From Sediminispirochaeta smaragdinae DSM 11293 (GTDB taxonomy: Bacteria > Spirochaetota > Spirochaetia > DSM-16054 > Sediminispirochaetaceae), in NCBI RefSeq assembly GCF_000143985.1, contig NC_014364.1:1984001-2048000 (forward strand): a stretch of DNA of 64,000 bases, in the 5' to 3' direction. Shown piece after piece: positions 16,717 through 24,999 of the stretch (its first letter is position 1; every line of letters starts with the position of its first letter). The notes beneath the pieces are model-generated. The model searched no databases, was not told the origin of the DNA, and saw nothing but the letters and a program-made list of their open reading frames with translations. The position numbers and the translations under genes were made by a program.

Positions 16717-16750
16717 CACACGTGTGCGTTGCGTAAACAAACGTGTGTTT
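16717..16750. promoter_or_regulatory. Tandem operators before system B
   Basis: CACACGTGTG (16717-16726) is a perfect palindrome just after the -10 box. A second, imperfect palindrome AAACAAACGTGTGTTT (16735-16750) has the same ACGT centre. The centres are 21 bp apart, two helical turns, so two repressor dimers could bind the same DNA face. The second site touches the ribosome site. Confidence 0.6.
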
Positions 16751-16763
16751 TAGGAGGGAAACT

Positions 16764-17825
16764 ATGAAAAAACGAGTGATGCTTTTCTTAACGGCGATGA
16801 TTTTGGGGACAGCTCTTTTACTGAGTTGTGGTGGAGGTTCCGCAGAAAAAAGTGACGGAGAGGGGAAAGCGGAGTCGACACACCTTACTATGTATTGTGC
16901 TCTTCCAGAAACGGAAATTCCTTCATACCTTGAGGCCTTCAAGGAAGATACCGGGATTACCGTCGATTTTGTTCGCTTGTCGGCTGGGGAAGTATTATCA
17001 AAGGTTCAAGTTGAAAAGAATAATCCACAGGCAAGCATTTGGTATGGAGGCAATTGTGATACCTTTATTGCTGCTGCTGCCAATGACCTTCTCGAGCCCT
17101 ATAAGTCATCGGAGCTGATCAATATTCCTACCAGTTATCAGGATCCTGACGGTTATTGGTCTCCCGTCTATGTTGGAGCTCTGGCTTTTGCCGTCAACAA
17201 GGAATGGTTTGCCGACCATTCACTTTCCTATCCTACTTCCTGGAACGATCTCTTGAATCCGGAATACAAGGATCAAATTTCAATGGCTCATCCCGGATCT
17301 TCAGGTACGGCATATACCATTCTGGCCACAATGGTTCAGATGCTTGGGGAGGAAGAGGCAATGGCCTATATGGGGGAACTGGACAAGAATATTCGTCAAT
17401 ATACAAAATCAGGTTCTGCACCACCGAAGAATGTTGGTTTGGGAGAGGCAGCCATCGGTCTTGCTTTTTCTCATGATTGTTTAAAGCCTGCAGTTCAAGG
17501 ATATCCTGTGGAGACTGTCTTTCCGAAGGACGGTACCGGCTATGAGATTGGTGCCATTGCAATTATAAAGAATGGACCAAAAGAAGAACATGAGAATGCA
17601 AAAAAGTTTATTGATTGGGTCTTAAGTGAACGAGCCCAGGATATCTATTCACAAAACGATTCTTTTCGTCTACCTGTTAATATGCATGCGAAGGTTCCTT
17701 CCGGTGCCATCAGTATCGATAAGCTTCCGATAATCGAATACGATTTTATTTGGGCTGGAGAAAACCGTAAGCGGCTCATTGAGAAATTCAGCGATGTCGT
17801 TTCCAACGCAAATAATCTTAAATAG
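16764..17825 (+). CDS. ABC importer substrate-binding lipoprotein, Fe3+-type family (system B)
   Basis: About 353 residues from the ATG at 16764, chosen because TAGGAGGG precedes it and the product then starts MKKRVMLFL with a lipoprotein signal (ALLLSC). The GTG/ATG-type start 21 bases upstream would only add charged residues. The fold markers are those of the FbpA/FutA/AfuA family (LTMYCALPETEIPSYLEAF; NPQASIWYGGN). The place of the iron-ligand tyrosine pair reads AAIGLAFSHDCLKPAVQG, without tyrosines, so a non-iron ligand is likely. Control by the CACACGTGTG operators and the phytase-like neighbour point to inositol phosphates or another phosphorylated compound (inference). Confidence 0.9.
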   Translation: MKKRVMLFLTAMILGTALLLSCGGGSAEKSDGEGKAESTHLTMYCALPETEIPSYLEAFKEDTGITVDFVRLSAGEVLSKVQVEKNNPQASIWYGGNCDTFIAAAANDLLEPYKSSELINIPTSYQDPDGYWSPVYVGALAFAVNKEWFADHSLSYPTSWNDLLNPEYKDQISMAHPGSSGTAYTILATMVQMLGEEEAMAYMGELDKNIRQYTKSGSAPPKNVGLGEAAIGLAFSHDCLKPAVQGYPVETVFPKDGTGYEIGAIAIIKNGPKEEHENAKKFIDWVLSERAQDIYSQNDSFRLPVNMHAKVPSGAISIDKLPIIEYDFIWAGENRKRLIEKFSDVVSNANNLK

Positions 17826-17835
17826 ATGAACCTAT

Positions 17836-17866
17836 CCGGAAGCCTGAAAAGGCTTCCGGTATTTTG
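17836..17866 (+). terminator. Hairpin after the system B binding-protein gene
   Basis: A perfect 10-bp stem (CCGGAAGCCT with AGGCTTCCGG), GAAA tetraloop, then TATTTT. It begins 10 bp after the stop and 33 bp before the permease gene, the same layout as at 8382. Confidence 0.7.
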
Positions 17867-17877
17867 AAGGAAATATT

Positions 17878-19563
17878 ATGAGAAACGGCACAAACGATCT
17901 TATGTGGAAGATGAAAATGATATTAAAAGAGCCAATTTTGATTATTTTCATTCTTCTTTTGTTGTTACTTTTAACCGTTTTTGTTTTTTATCCATTATTA
18001 ATGCTGATAAAATACAGTATTACTGCGGATGGCGGTGAGCTTTCTCTTCAAACCATCTGGGCCGTGGTAAAAAACAGTTCGTATAGAATTATCTTTAGCA
18101 ACAGCATTAAACTCGGGCTTATCTCGGCATGTATAGCAACGATTATCGGATACATTTTTGCTTTTGCCATTACCCGAACAGAACTCCCCATGAAGGGATT
18201 CATGAAAACGATGGCGACTCTGCCAATTGTATCGCCGCCGTTTGTTCTCTCTCTTTCTATCATATTTCTTTTTGGAAGGAAGGGGTTGATTACAAACGGG
18301 CTGCTTGGGATTACGGATTTTAATGTATATGGCATGCATAGTTTGATTTTGGTCCAAACAATTTCTTTTTTTCCTGTTGCCTATCTGACGCTTTCTGGTA
18401 TTTTGCAGGCTATAGACTCTTCGGTGGAAGATGCTGCACTTAACCTTGGGGCATCACGATGGAAAATCTTCTGGACTGTGACCTTTCCTTTATCGCTCCC
18501 TGGTATCTTTAGTGCATTTCTCTTGGTATTCATACAATCTTTACAGGATTTTAGTAACCCTGCCGTTATAGGCGGAGGATTTCCTACATTGGGTGTTGAA
18601 GCGTATCGCGTAATTACCGGCATGTATGATCTAAGAACAGGTGCAATTCTCTCTATCATGTTGTTGATTCCCAGTTTGATGGCCTTTCTCCTTCAGCGAT
18701 ACTGGATAAGCGGAAAGGGATTTGTCACCGTGACTGGTAAACCCTCTCAGAACAGAACCAAATTGAATCAGAGGCACATTGTTATACCGCTTTTTGCGGT
18801 TTGCTTACTTTTTTGTGCCGTCATAGTGCTTTTCTATGGAACGGTCATTGTCGGGGCCTTTGTAAAAGTTTGGGGCGTAAATTATTCCTTTACCCTTGAT
18901 CATTTTCGGTATGTCTTTTCCATAGGTTTCAAACCACTGAGGAATGCGGTTACTCTGGCAATTATTGCGACACCCATTACCGGTCTAACGGGGATGGCGA
19001 TTGCTTTTTTAACGGTCAGAAAAAGTTTCTTTGGTAAACGCTATATGAGCCTTGCATCGTTGCTTACCTTTGCCCTTCCCGGGACCGTTGTTGGTATCAG
19101 TTATATTCTTGCGTTCAACGATCGTCCCTTTTTGCTGACAGGGACGGCGGTGATTCTTATCTGTGTATTTGTTTTCAGAAATCTTCCGGTAGGAATTGAG
19201 GGAGCTAGTTCCGCTCTTATGCAGATTGATCCTTCAATTGAAGAGGCCTCTATAAACATGGGCGCTGGTAGTTTTTATACCTTTTTCCACATAACCCTTC
19301 CGTTGATTCGGGGAGCCTTCTTTTCCGGGCTGGTGTATTCGTTTGTCAGAGCCATGACGGCGGTGAGTGCCATTATTTTTCTCGTTTCGGCGCGTTGGAA
19401 TGTTGTCACGACCAGGATTTTTTCACTTTTTGAGGTGAGCCAGTACAGTGATGCCGCAGCGTACATTGTGATAATGATCATCGTAATAGCATGTGCAATT
19501 TATGTTCTTAATTTTCTCGTAAGTAAAATGGATCCCGAAAAAAACGCTATGGTAAGGAAATAG
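17878..19563 (+). CDS. ABC importer permease, two fused BPD domains (system B)
   Basis: A 561-residue inner-membrane protein with about twelve hydrophobic segments in two homologous halves. EAA loops are DAALNLGASRWKIFWTVTFP and EASINMGAGSFYTFFHITLP. It matches the FbpB-type permeases and lacks the large N-terminal insertion of the system A permease. AAGGAAATATT precedes the ATG; the ATPase gene follows after 4 bp. Confidence 0.93.
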   Translation: MRNGTNDLMWKMKMILKEPILIIFILLLLLLLTVFVFYPLLMLIKYSITADGGELSLQTIWAVVKNSSYRIIFSNSIKLGLISACIATIIGYIFAFAITRTELPMKGFMKTMATLPIVSPPFVLSLSIIFLFGRKGLITNGLLGITDFNVYGMHSLILVQTISFFPVAYLTLSGILQAIDSSVEDAALNLGASRWKIFWTVTFPLSLPGIFSAFLLVFIQSLQDFSNPAVIGGGFPTLGVEAYRVITGMYDLRTGAILSIMLLIPSLMAFLLQRYWISGKGFVTVTGKPSQNRTKLNQRHIVIPLFAVCLLFCAVIVLFYGTVIVGAFVKVWGVNYSFTLDHFRYVFSIGFKPLRNAVTLAIIATPITGLTGMAIAFLTVRKSFFGKRYMSLASLLTFALPGTVVGISYILAFNDRPFLLTGTAVILICVFVFRNLPVGIEGASSALMQIDPSIEEASINMGAGSFYTFFHITLPLIRGAFFSGLVYSFVRAMTAVSAIIFLVSARWNVVTTRIFSLFEVSQYSDAAAYIVIMIIVIACAIYVLNFLVSKMDPEKNAMVRK

Positions 19564-19567
19564 AAAG

Positions 19568-20707
19568 ATGAGAAACCGAATTGAGGATGCAATTAAGGCA
19601 AAGAGCAGTAGCCTTCGTCTGGTAGATGTGACAAAAAAGTTTCGTCAAATAGGGGGATCAGGAGAGGTCATTGCTGTTGATAATGTTAATCTTTCGATTG
19701 AATCCGGCGAGCTTGTTACCCTTTTAGGTCCTTCCGGTTGTGGAAAAACTACAACGTTGAGAATGGTTGCTGGATTTGAGAGTGTGACCTCCGGTAAGCT
19801 TTTTCTCGGAGATGAAATGATAGAATCGGTTCCTCCGAATAAGCGTGATATGGCTATGATGTTTCAGAGCTATGCACTTTTTCCTCATATGACCGTATAT
19901 AACAATATACGCTATGGTTTGAAGATAAAGAAACTTCCCGAGGCCGAGATAACACAGCGGACAAATCAGATAATCGAGCTTATGCAAATCAAAGGGATGG
20001 AAAACAGACTTCCTTCGCAAATCTCCGGGGGACAACAGCAACGTGTTGCATTAGCGAGGGCGGTCGTCATTGAGCCCAAGGTCCTGCTGTTTGATGAGCC
20101 TCTTTCAAACCTTGATGCAAAACTTAGGGAATATATGCGTGATGAGCTTCGTGCACTTCAAAAACGATTAGGAATAACCAGCCTGTATGTTACGCACGAT
20201 CAATCCGAGGCCATGGCCATATCGGATAAAGTGGTACTTATGAATGCCGGGAGGATTGTTCAGGTTGGAACTCCCTTGGATTTGTATAATGAACCGGCCA
20301 CCCTTTTTGTTGCAGAGTTTATAGGAAAGTCTAATTTTCTCCCGTGCGAAATAAAGGAAAAAAATGACGACGGTATTGAGTCGGTTATTCTTGGTGCTAG
20401 AATTACCGTACCCTCTCCGGGAAAGAATTTTTCTTTTTTCAAAGGAGAGGCCACTGCCGTAATTCGGCCCGAATTTATTAGGGTATTAGAAAAAGAAGAT
20501 GGGCAGTTTACAGGAGTAGTACGAAAGACGGTTTTCTTCGGTAATTTTGTCGAATACGAAATAGAAATCAAAAATAGGATCATCAAAGTTGAATCATATT
20601 GTCCGCTTGAAAAGAAAATATATCAAGTAGAGGATGTCGTCGGCATAGCCGTGAATCTCGATGGTATACGTTTGCTGAAAAATAACGATGGGGAAGCGGA
20701 TGCTTGA
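19568..20707 (+). CDS. ABC importer ATP-binding protein (system B)
   Basis: A 379-residue ATPase with Walker [11 protein letters not shown]-loop MMFQSYALFPH, signature ISGGQQQR, Walker [13 protein letters not shown] and switch VTHDQSEAM. The C-terminal regulatory OB domain spans about 250-379. It sits between the permease and HAD phosphatase genes and overlaps the latter by 8 bases. Confidence 0.94.
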   Translation: MRNRIEDAIKAKSSSLRLVDVTKKFRQIGGSGEVIAVDNVNLSIESGELVTLLGPSGCGKTTTLRMVAGFESVTSGKLFLGDEMIESVPPNKRDMAMMFQSYALFPHMTVYNNIRYGLKIKKLPEAEITQRTNQIIELMQIKGMENRLPSQISGGQQQRVALARAVVIEPKVLLFDEPLSNLDAKLREYMRDELRALQKRLGITSLYVTHDQSEAMAISDKVVLMNAGRIVQVGTPLDLYNEPATLFVAEFIGKSNFLPCEIKEKNDDGIESVILGARITVPSPGKNFSFFKGEATAVIRPEFIRVLEKEDGQFTGVVRKTVFFGNFVEYEIEIKNRIIKVESYCPLEKKIYQVEDVVGIAVNLDGIRLLKNNDGEADA

Positions 20708-21506
20708 GTATACACTTGTAATATGTGACATCGATGGGACATTGGTAGATGCTGAGAAAAAGATTTCCCCATTTAATAAAAAGATGATAAAAGAGTTTTG
20801 CCGCTGTGGAGGAAGGATCTCTTTTGCAACGGGAAGAATCGAGAAATCGGCGATTCCCTATTATGAAGAATTGGAGATGCATATCCCGATTATTTTATAT
20901 AACGGGGCAAGAATTTATCACCCCGATACAAAAACGGCAATCTACGATTCTTTTCTTACCACGTGTGATGTCGATAGGGCCATAGATCTTTTACCACAAT
21001 TCCCCTTTGATTATGTTTTTTATTCGAATGGAGAGGCTTATACCCTGAAGAGGTCCGATAATGTACGCCGATACGAGGAGGGAGATAGAATTACTTGTGC
21101 CTTGATCGACAGTGTTGACGTGATAAAAGAAAGAGAGATAACAAAAATTCTGATGATCGGTGATAATAGTTCGTTTAAGGAATTTCGTGACCTCTTCTCT
21201 GATGATGCTGCTACCTCTGCCAGGCTTGTGCAATCTGAATTAACGTTCCTTGAAATTCTTCCAAGTGCTGTGAGCAAAGGAAGTTCGTTGTTGCATTTGG
21301 CCGACTACCTCGGGATTGATATGAAACGGATTGCCTGTTTTGGCGATGGCTTGAATGACATGGAGATGATACGTAATGCGGGATTGGGGGTTGCCATGGG
21401 GAATGCTCGCCAGGAATTGAAAGACGCTGCCGATATAGTTGCTCCTTCCAATACCGAAGATGGAGTTGGAAAGATCTTAGCAGCCATCATGGAGAAAAAA
21501 ATATGA
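20700..21506 (+). CDS. HAD-superfamily phosphatase, Cof type (system B)
   Basis: About 268 residues. Motif I is CDIDGTLVDAEKKISPFN (nucleophile and acid aspartates) and motif IV is FGDGLNDMEMIRNAGLGVAM, with a conserved lysine (VSKGSSLLHL) before it. This is the Cof/type IIB group of cytoplasmic sugar-phosphate and cofactor phosphatases. The ATG at 20700 is chosen because GGGGAAG lies before it; the in-frame ATG at 20688 is further inside the ATPase gene. Its position between transporter and kinase suggests it dephosphorylates an imported phosphate ester. Confidence 0.88.
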   Translation: MLEYTLVICDIDGTLVDAEKKISPFNKKMIKEFCRCGGRISFATGRIEKSAIPYYEELEMHIPIILYNGARIYHPDTKTAIYDSFLTTCDVDRAIDLLPQFPFDYVFYSNGEAYTLKRSDNVRRYEEGDRITCALIDSVDVIKEREITKILMIGDNSSFKEFRDLFSDDAATSARLVQSELTFLEILPSAVSKGSSLLHLADYLGIDMKRIACFGDGLNDMEMIRNAGLGVAMGNARQELKDAADIVAPSNTEDGVGKILAAIMEKKI

Positions 21507-22396
21507 CATACGATATAACAATGATCGGGCATATCTCAAAAGATGTCATGATTTACCCCGAAGATGAGCAAAGATTTATCGGAGGACCTGTCATCTATTC
21601 CTCAATCGCTGCTGCTCGTTCGGGAAAACGGATACATGTTATTACAAAATGTTCGGAGAAGGATAGAGCGGCGCTAAGCGGTATGGAAGCGGAGGGCGTG
21701 AAGGTTAGCTGGTTATCTTCACCCGATACAACCAGTATAGAGAATATATATCTTTCCGATGATCGCGAAAGGCGAAAGGTTCGGCTTTTAAGTAAAGCCT
21801 CTTCTTTTTCTCTCGAAGAGCTCCCGGAAGAAGGCAGCCTCATCTTCCATTTGGCAGGTTTGTTTAGGGGCGAGATACCTGATGCAATTATTCCGCATCT
21901 TGCGAAGAAAGGGAGTGTCGGTGTCGATGCCCAAGGCCTTCTTCGGTGTAACGAAAAAGGAGCGCTTTTTTTCAAGAACTGGGAAAACGCTCATCAGCTC
22001 ATGCCCCATATCAGCTACTTTAAGGCGGATGCAATGGAGGCTGAAATACTAACCGGAACCTCTGATAGAAAAGATGCCGCACGAATCCTTGCCGATATGG
22101 GGGCAAAAGAGATCGTCATTACCCATCATGACGGAGTTCTTGTTTTGGTAAACGGCGAATTCTGTTATGCTCCCTATACTGCTGCTAATCTGTCAGGTAG
22201 GACCGGCCGGGGTGATACCACCTTTGCCGCCTACATGGCTGTACGACTTGATTCCGATCCCTCTTGGGCAACGGCTTATGCCGCCGCCCTCTGTTCCATG
22301 AAAATGGAGGCCCCGGGCCCATTCTCGGGAACTGAGGAGATGGTATATGAACGAATGGAGCGTATGGGATTTTCTCGTAAAGGCCGAGAAAAATAG
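21503..22396 (+). CDS. PfkB-family carbohydrate/polyol kinase (system B)
   Basis: A 297-residue kinase. The N-terminal glycine motif is IGGPVIYSSIAAARSGK and the catalytic/anion-hole motif GRTGRGDTTFAAY, where the last aspartate should be the catalytic base. Two departures from ribokinase are visible: the usual Asn after the GG motif is Ser, and GAGD is GRGD. A close paralogue lies at 29285-30157 in system C. Ribokinases, fructokinases and inositol kinases belong here; the inositol-phosphatase context makes an inositol-type kinase worth testing, but the sequence alone does not decide. It overlaps the HAD gene by 4 bases (ATGA) and ends the operon. Confidence 0.85.
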   Translation: MTYDITMIGHISKDVMIYPEDEQRFIGGPVIYSSIAAARSGKRIHVITKCSEKDRAALSGMEAEGVKVSWLSSPDTTSIENIYLSDDRERRKVRLLSKASSFSLEELPEEGSLIFHLAGLFRGEIPDAIIPHLAKKGSVGVDAQGLLRCNEKGALFFKNWENAHQLMPHISYFKADAMEAEILTGTSDRKDAARILADMGAKEIVITHHDGVLVLVNGEFCYAPYTAANLSGRTGRGDTTFAAYMAVRLDSDPSWATAYAAALCSMKMEAPGPFSGTEEMVYERMERMGFSRKGREK

Positions 22397-22410
22397 TCGA
22401 ACGAAAAAAA

Positions 22411-22439
22411 TTGACCGCTGTACATATGCATGCTATAAT
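22411..22439 (+). promoter_or_regulatory. Promoter TTGACC-17-TATAAT of the second LacI gene
   Basis: TTGACC (22411-22416) and a perfect TATAAT (22434-22439) are 17 bp apart. An operator begins immediately after the -10 box. Confidence 0.85.
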
Positions 22440-22459
22440 TACTTAAACGTTTTAGTTGA
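22440..22459. promoter_or_regulatory. Operator ACTTAAACGTTTTAGT before the second LacI gene
   Basis: An imperfect palindrome centred on AAACGTTT, directly downstream of the -10 box. It resembles the perfect 20-bp palindrome at 23486-23505 and suggests autoregulation. Confidence 0.65.
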
Positions 22460-22468
22460 GGGATTGTC

Positions 22469-23473
22469 ATGCGAGTGACCATCAAAGATATTGCGAGAGA
22501 GGCGGGAGTCTCGACTGCTGCCGTGTCCAAGGCCTTGAATGGACAACCGGATATTGGTGAAACGACGAGGTTGCGAATTATCCGGATCAGTCGTGAATTG
22601 GGTTATACCCCGAATATGATTGCCCGCAATTTGGTAACAAAGGGGAATAAGACCATTGGTGTATTAATTCCCGATATATCCACGCCCATTTATCCTCGTA
22701 TCTATAAGGGGATAAATGAAACGGCCATGAAGTATGGATATACACTTTTGCTTGGCGACACAAAACGGAGCATAGAAAGCGAAAAGAAATATATCATGAC
22801 GATGATGGAGAATAGGGTGGCCGGGCTTCTTGTCAGTCCTGTTAGCAATGATATCTCTCATATTGTACAGGTCGTTCGGGGACAGATACCGATCATCTAT
22901 TTTGGTGGAAAGGTCAACGACGCAATGCAAAATTCCATAGGTATCGATAATTATCACGGCGCCATGCTCGCCGTTGATTATCTAACGGGGCTCGGACATA
23001 AGGATATCATCATGATCTGTGACGATCTTGATACGAAAACACGACATGATCGAGTCGATGGATATACGGAGGCAATGAAAAGAAAGGGATTAAAACCTCT
23101 TGTCGTTTTTAACAATGAAGGTCTAAAGGGACGTCAGTGTGGTGTTTCGGCCATACGCCATATCATTGCGGGGAGAACACTTCCTACGGCTGTTTTTGCC
23201 TTGAACGATTTGATGGCAATAGGGGCTATGGAGGCTCTCTCCGAGGCGGGGATACAGGTTCCCGAGGCTGTTTCCGTTATGGGCTATGATGATATTTCAT
23301 TTGCATCTCTCCCGATGATAGGACTTTCTACCATTTGGCAACCGAAGTTTAAAACAGGAGAGATGGCTCTCGAGCTATTACACAAAAAGTTGCAGGATGA
23401 TCCTGTAACAGAAGATCGCAAGATTGTCTTGCAGCCTGAACTGAGGATCAGGACATCGACCTGTCGAATTTAA
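22469..23473 (+). CDS. LacI-family transcriptional regulator (system C)
   Basis: A 334-residue repressor with a canonical helix-turn-helix (VTIKDIAREAGVSTAAVSKA), hinge (TPNMIARNLVTKGNKTIGVL) and sensor domain (YTLLLGDTKRSIESEKKY; VMGYDDISFASLPMIGLSTI). The AAACGTTT-type palindromes flanking it, one at its promoter and one before the next gene, make it the likely regulator of system C. Confidence 0.93.
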   Translation: MRVTIKDIAREAGVSTAAVSKALNGQPDIGETTRLRIIRISRELGYTPNMIARNLVTKGNKTIGVLIPDISTPIYPRIYKGINETAMKYGYTLLLGDTKRSIESEKKYIMTMMENRVAGLLVSPVSNDISHIVQVVRGQIPIIYFGGKVNDAMQNSIGIDNYHGAMLAVDYLTGLGHKDIIMICDDLDTKTRHDRVDGYTEAMKRKGLKPLVVFNNEGLKGRQCGVSAIRHIIAGRTLPTAVFALNDLMAIGAMEALSEAGIQVPEAVSVMGYDDISFASLPMIGLSTIWQPKFKTGEMALELLHKKLQDDPVTEDRKIVLQPELRIRTSTCRI

Positions 23474-23485
23474 ATTTTTTGTTAG

Positions 23486-23505
23486 ATACTTAAACGTTTA
23501 AGTAT
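23486..23505. promoter_or_regulatory. Operator ATACTTAAACGTTTAAGTAT before the PHP gene
   Basis: A perfect 20-bp palindrome that ends at the ribosome site (GGAGGAG) of the PHP gene. It lies between the LacI gene and the rest of the operon, so the bound repressor could act as a roadblock to read-through or on a second promoter. No convincing -35/-10 pair is visible here. Confidence 0.7.
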
Positions 23506-23521
23506 GGAGGAGTTCAGATAC

Positions 23522-24217
23522 ATGAAAAGATCGTATGCATATGAAACACATGCTCATACGACCGAAGTAAGCAGTTGTGGCCGAGTAAGGGCTGCCGATG
23601 CTCTTAGGATGTACAAGAGTGTCGGCTACCAGGGGATTATTTTTACCGACCATTTTCATGACGATTATGTTTCTTCTCTTGGAAACATGAGTTGGGAGGC
23701 CAAGATTGATTGCTACCTGACAGGCTACCGGGAAGCTGCCAAAGTGGCTGGCGAATTGGACATGGATGTTTTATGGGGAATGGAGCTGCGTTTTACCGAA
23801 AACGATAACGATTACCTTGTCTATGGAATAGATAGTGACTTCTTGAAGGGGTGGGTAGATCTTCATCGTTCATCGATCAGCGTATTTATGGAATCAATTA
23901 AGAGTAGGGCAGATATTTTGGTATATCAGGCTCATCCTTTTCGCGATGGCTGTCGGTTGGTAGATCCAGTGATCGTCCATGGTTTGGAAATCTATAACGG
24001 AAACCCACGACATGATTCAAGAAATAATCTTGCCGCACAGGCGGCTGCGGAAAACAGTACGCTTATCTTGTCCGGTTCTGATTTTCACAGACCCGGTGAT
24101 CTGGCAAGCGGCGGGGTGTTCCTGCCAGAACGTATCTCCTGTAATGCCGAACTTATTACCGCTTTGAAAGCTATTAGTTATGACGCTTTAATCGCAAAGG
24201 AACCCGTATGCAAATAG
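23522..24217 (+). CDS. PHP-domain phosphoesterase (system C)
   Basis: About 231 residues, starting at the ATG at 23522 because GGAGGAG precedes it; the ATG at 23504 lies inside the operator and overlaps the ribosome site. The metal-binding motifs of the PHP fold are all present: YETHAHTTEVSSCG, FTDHFHDDY, WGMELRF, YQAHPFRDGC, GLEIYNGNP and SGSDFHRPGD. Family members are metal-dependent phosphoesterases such as histidinol-phosphatase. No signal peptide, so cytoplasmic. Its place in a transporter operon fits hydrolysis of an imported phosphoester. Confidence 0.85.
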   Translation: MKRSYAYETHAHTTEVSSCGRVRAADALRMYKSVGYQGIIFTDHFHDDYVSSLGNMSWEAKIDCYLTGYREAAKVAGELDMDVLWGMELRFTENDNDYLVYGIDSDFLKGWVDLHRSSISVFMESIKSRADILVYQAHPFRDGCRLVDPVIVHGLEIYNGNPRHDSRNNLAAQAAAENSTLILSGSDFHRPGDLASGGVFLPERISCNAELITALKAISYDALIAKEPVCK

Positions 24218-24969
24218 ATACCGTACTCTTTGATATGGGGGGAACACTGGAAGAAATTTCCTATTCCTCTACTGTAGGCTCGATGATTGAAAAACGTTTT
24301 GAAAACATTTTAAAGGTTCCTTTCTCGTCGATTACGACAGAGGGAGGCGATGCCTTTTATACAACACTCCTTGAGCGATATAGCGAATACCGTTGTTTTA
24401 GGGAGAGAACCTATATAGAGGTTCATCCAGCCATGGTATGGAGGGATTGGATTCTGAAAGGGCTTTCGATTCCCGATAATGTTATTTTTGATCATTGTGA
24501 AGAGCTTGCCTATTTCTGGGAAACAGAAGTAATCAACCGCTGTTGCCGGAAAAACACCGCCATGATGCTTGAGGAATTACATTCTCGAGATATCAAGATG
24601 GGTATCATCAGTAATACTGGCAGCTTCACGCAGGTGTATAAATCACTGGACCGATACGGAATCCGTTCTTTTTTTGATAAGATCGCACTTTCCTGCGCCT
24701 ATGGCATTCGTAAGCCTCATGGATTTTTGTTCAGGGATATTCTGAATCAGATGGGTGCCGATGCGAAAAAAACACTCTTTGTGGGCGATACAATAACTCG
24801 AGATGTACTTGGAGCAAAAAATGCAGGCCTGTTCGGATCGATTCAAATTCAGTCCGATTTTACAAAGCTCAGTGACGGGACACTCTCAGAGGATAGCCGA
24901 CCGGATTATATCATCCAGGACCTCATGAGCATTCCATCGATCATCGACGAGATCAATCAACGTCAATAA
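24208..24969 (+). CDS. HAD-superfamily hydrolase (system C)
   Basis: A 253-residue HAD protein. Motif I is LFDMGGTLEEISYSS, motif II IISNTG, motif III the lysine in YGIRKPHGFLF, and motif IV FVGDTITRDVLGAKNAG. An alpha-helical cap lies at about 20-120. In motif I the second aspartate (the usual general acid, DxDGT) is replaced by glycine (DMGGT), which is common in some HAD phosphatases and dehalogenase-like members. It overlaps the PHP gene by 10 bases. Confidence 0.85.
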   Translation: MQIDTVLFDMGGTLEEISYSSTVGSMIEKRFENILKVPFSSITTEGGDAFYTTLLERYSEYRCFRERTYIEVHPAMVWRDWILKGLSIPDNVIFDHCEELAYFWETEVINRCCRKNTAMMLEELHSRDIKMGIISNTGSFTQVYKSLDRYGIRSFFDKIALSCAYGIRKPHGFLFRDILNQMGADAKKTLFVGDTITRDVLGAKNAGLFGSIQIQSDFTKLSDGTLSEDSRPDYIIQDLMSIPSIIDEINQRQ

Positions 24970-24999
24970 AAACATTATACCGAAAAAGGGGGGTATGTA

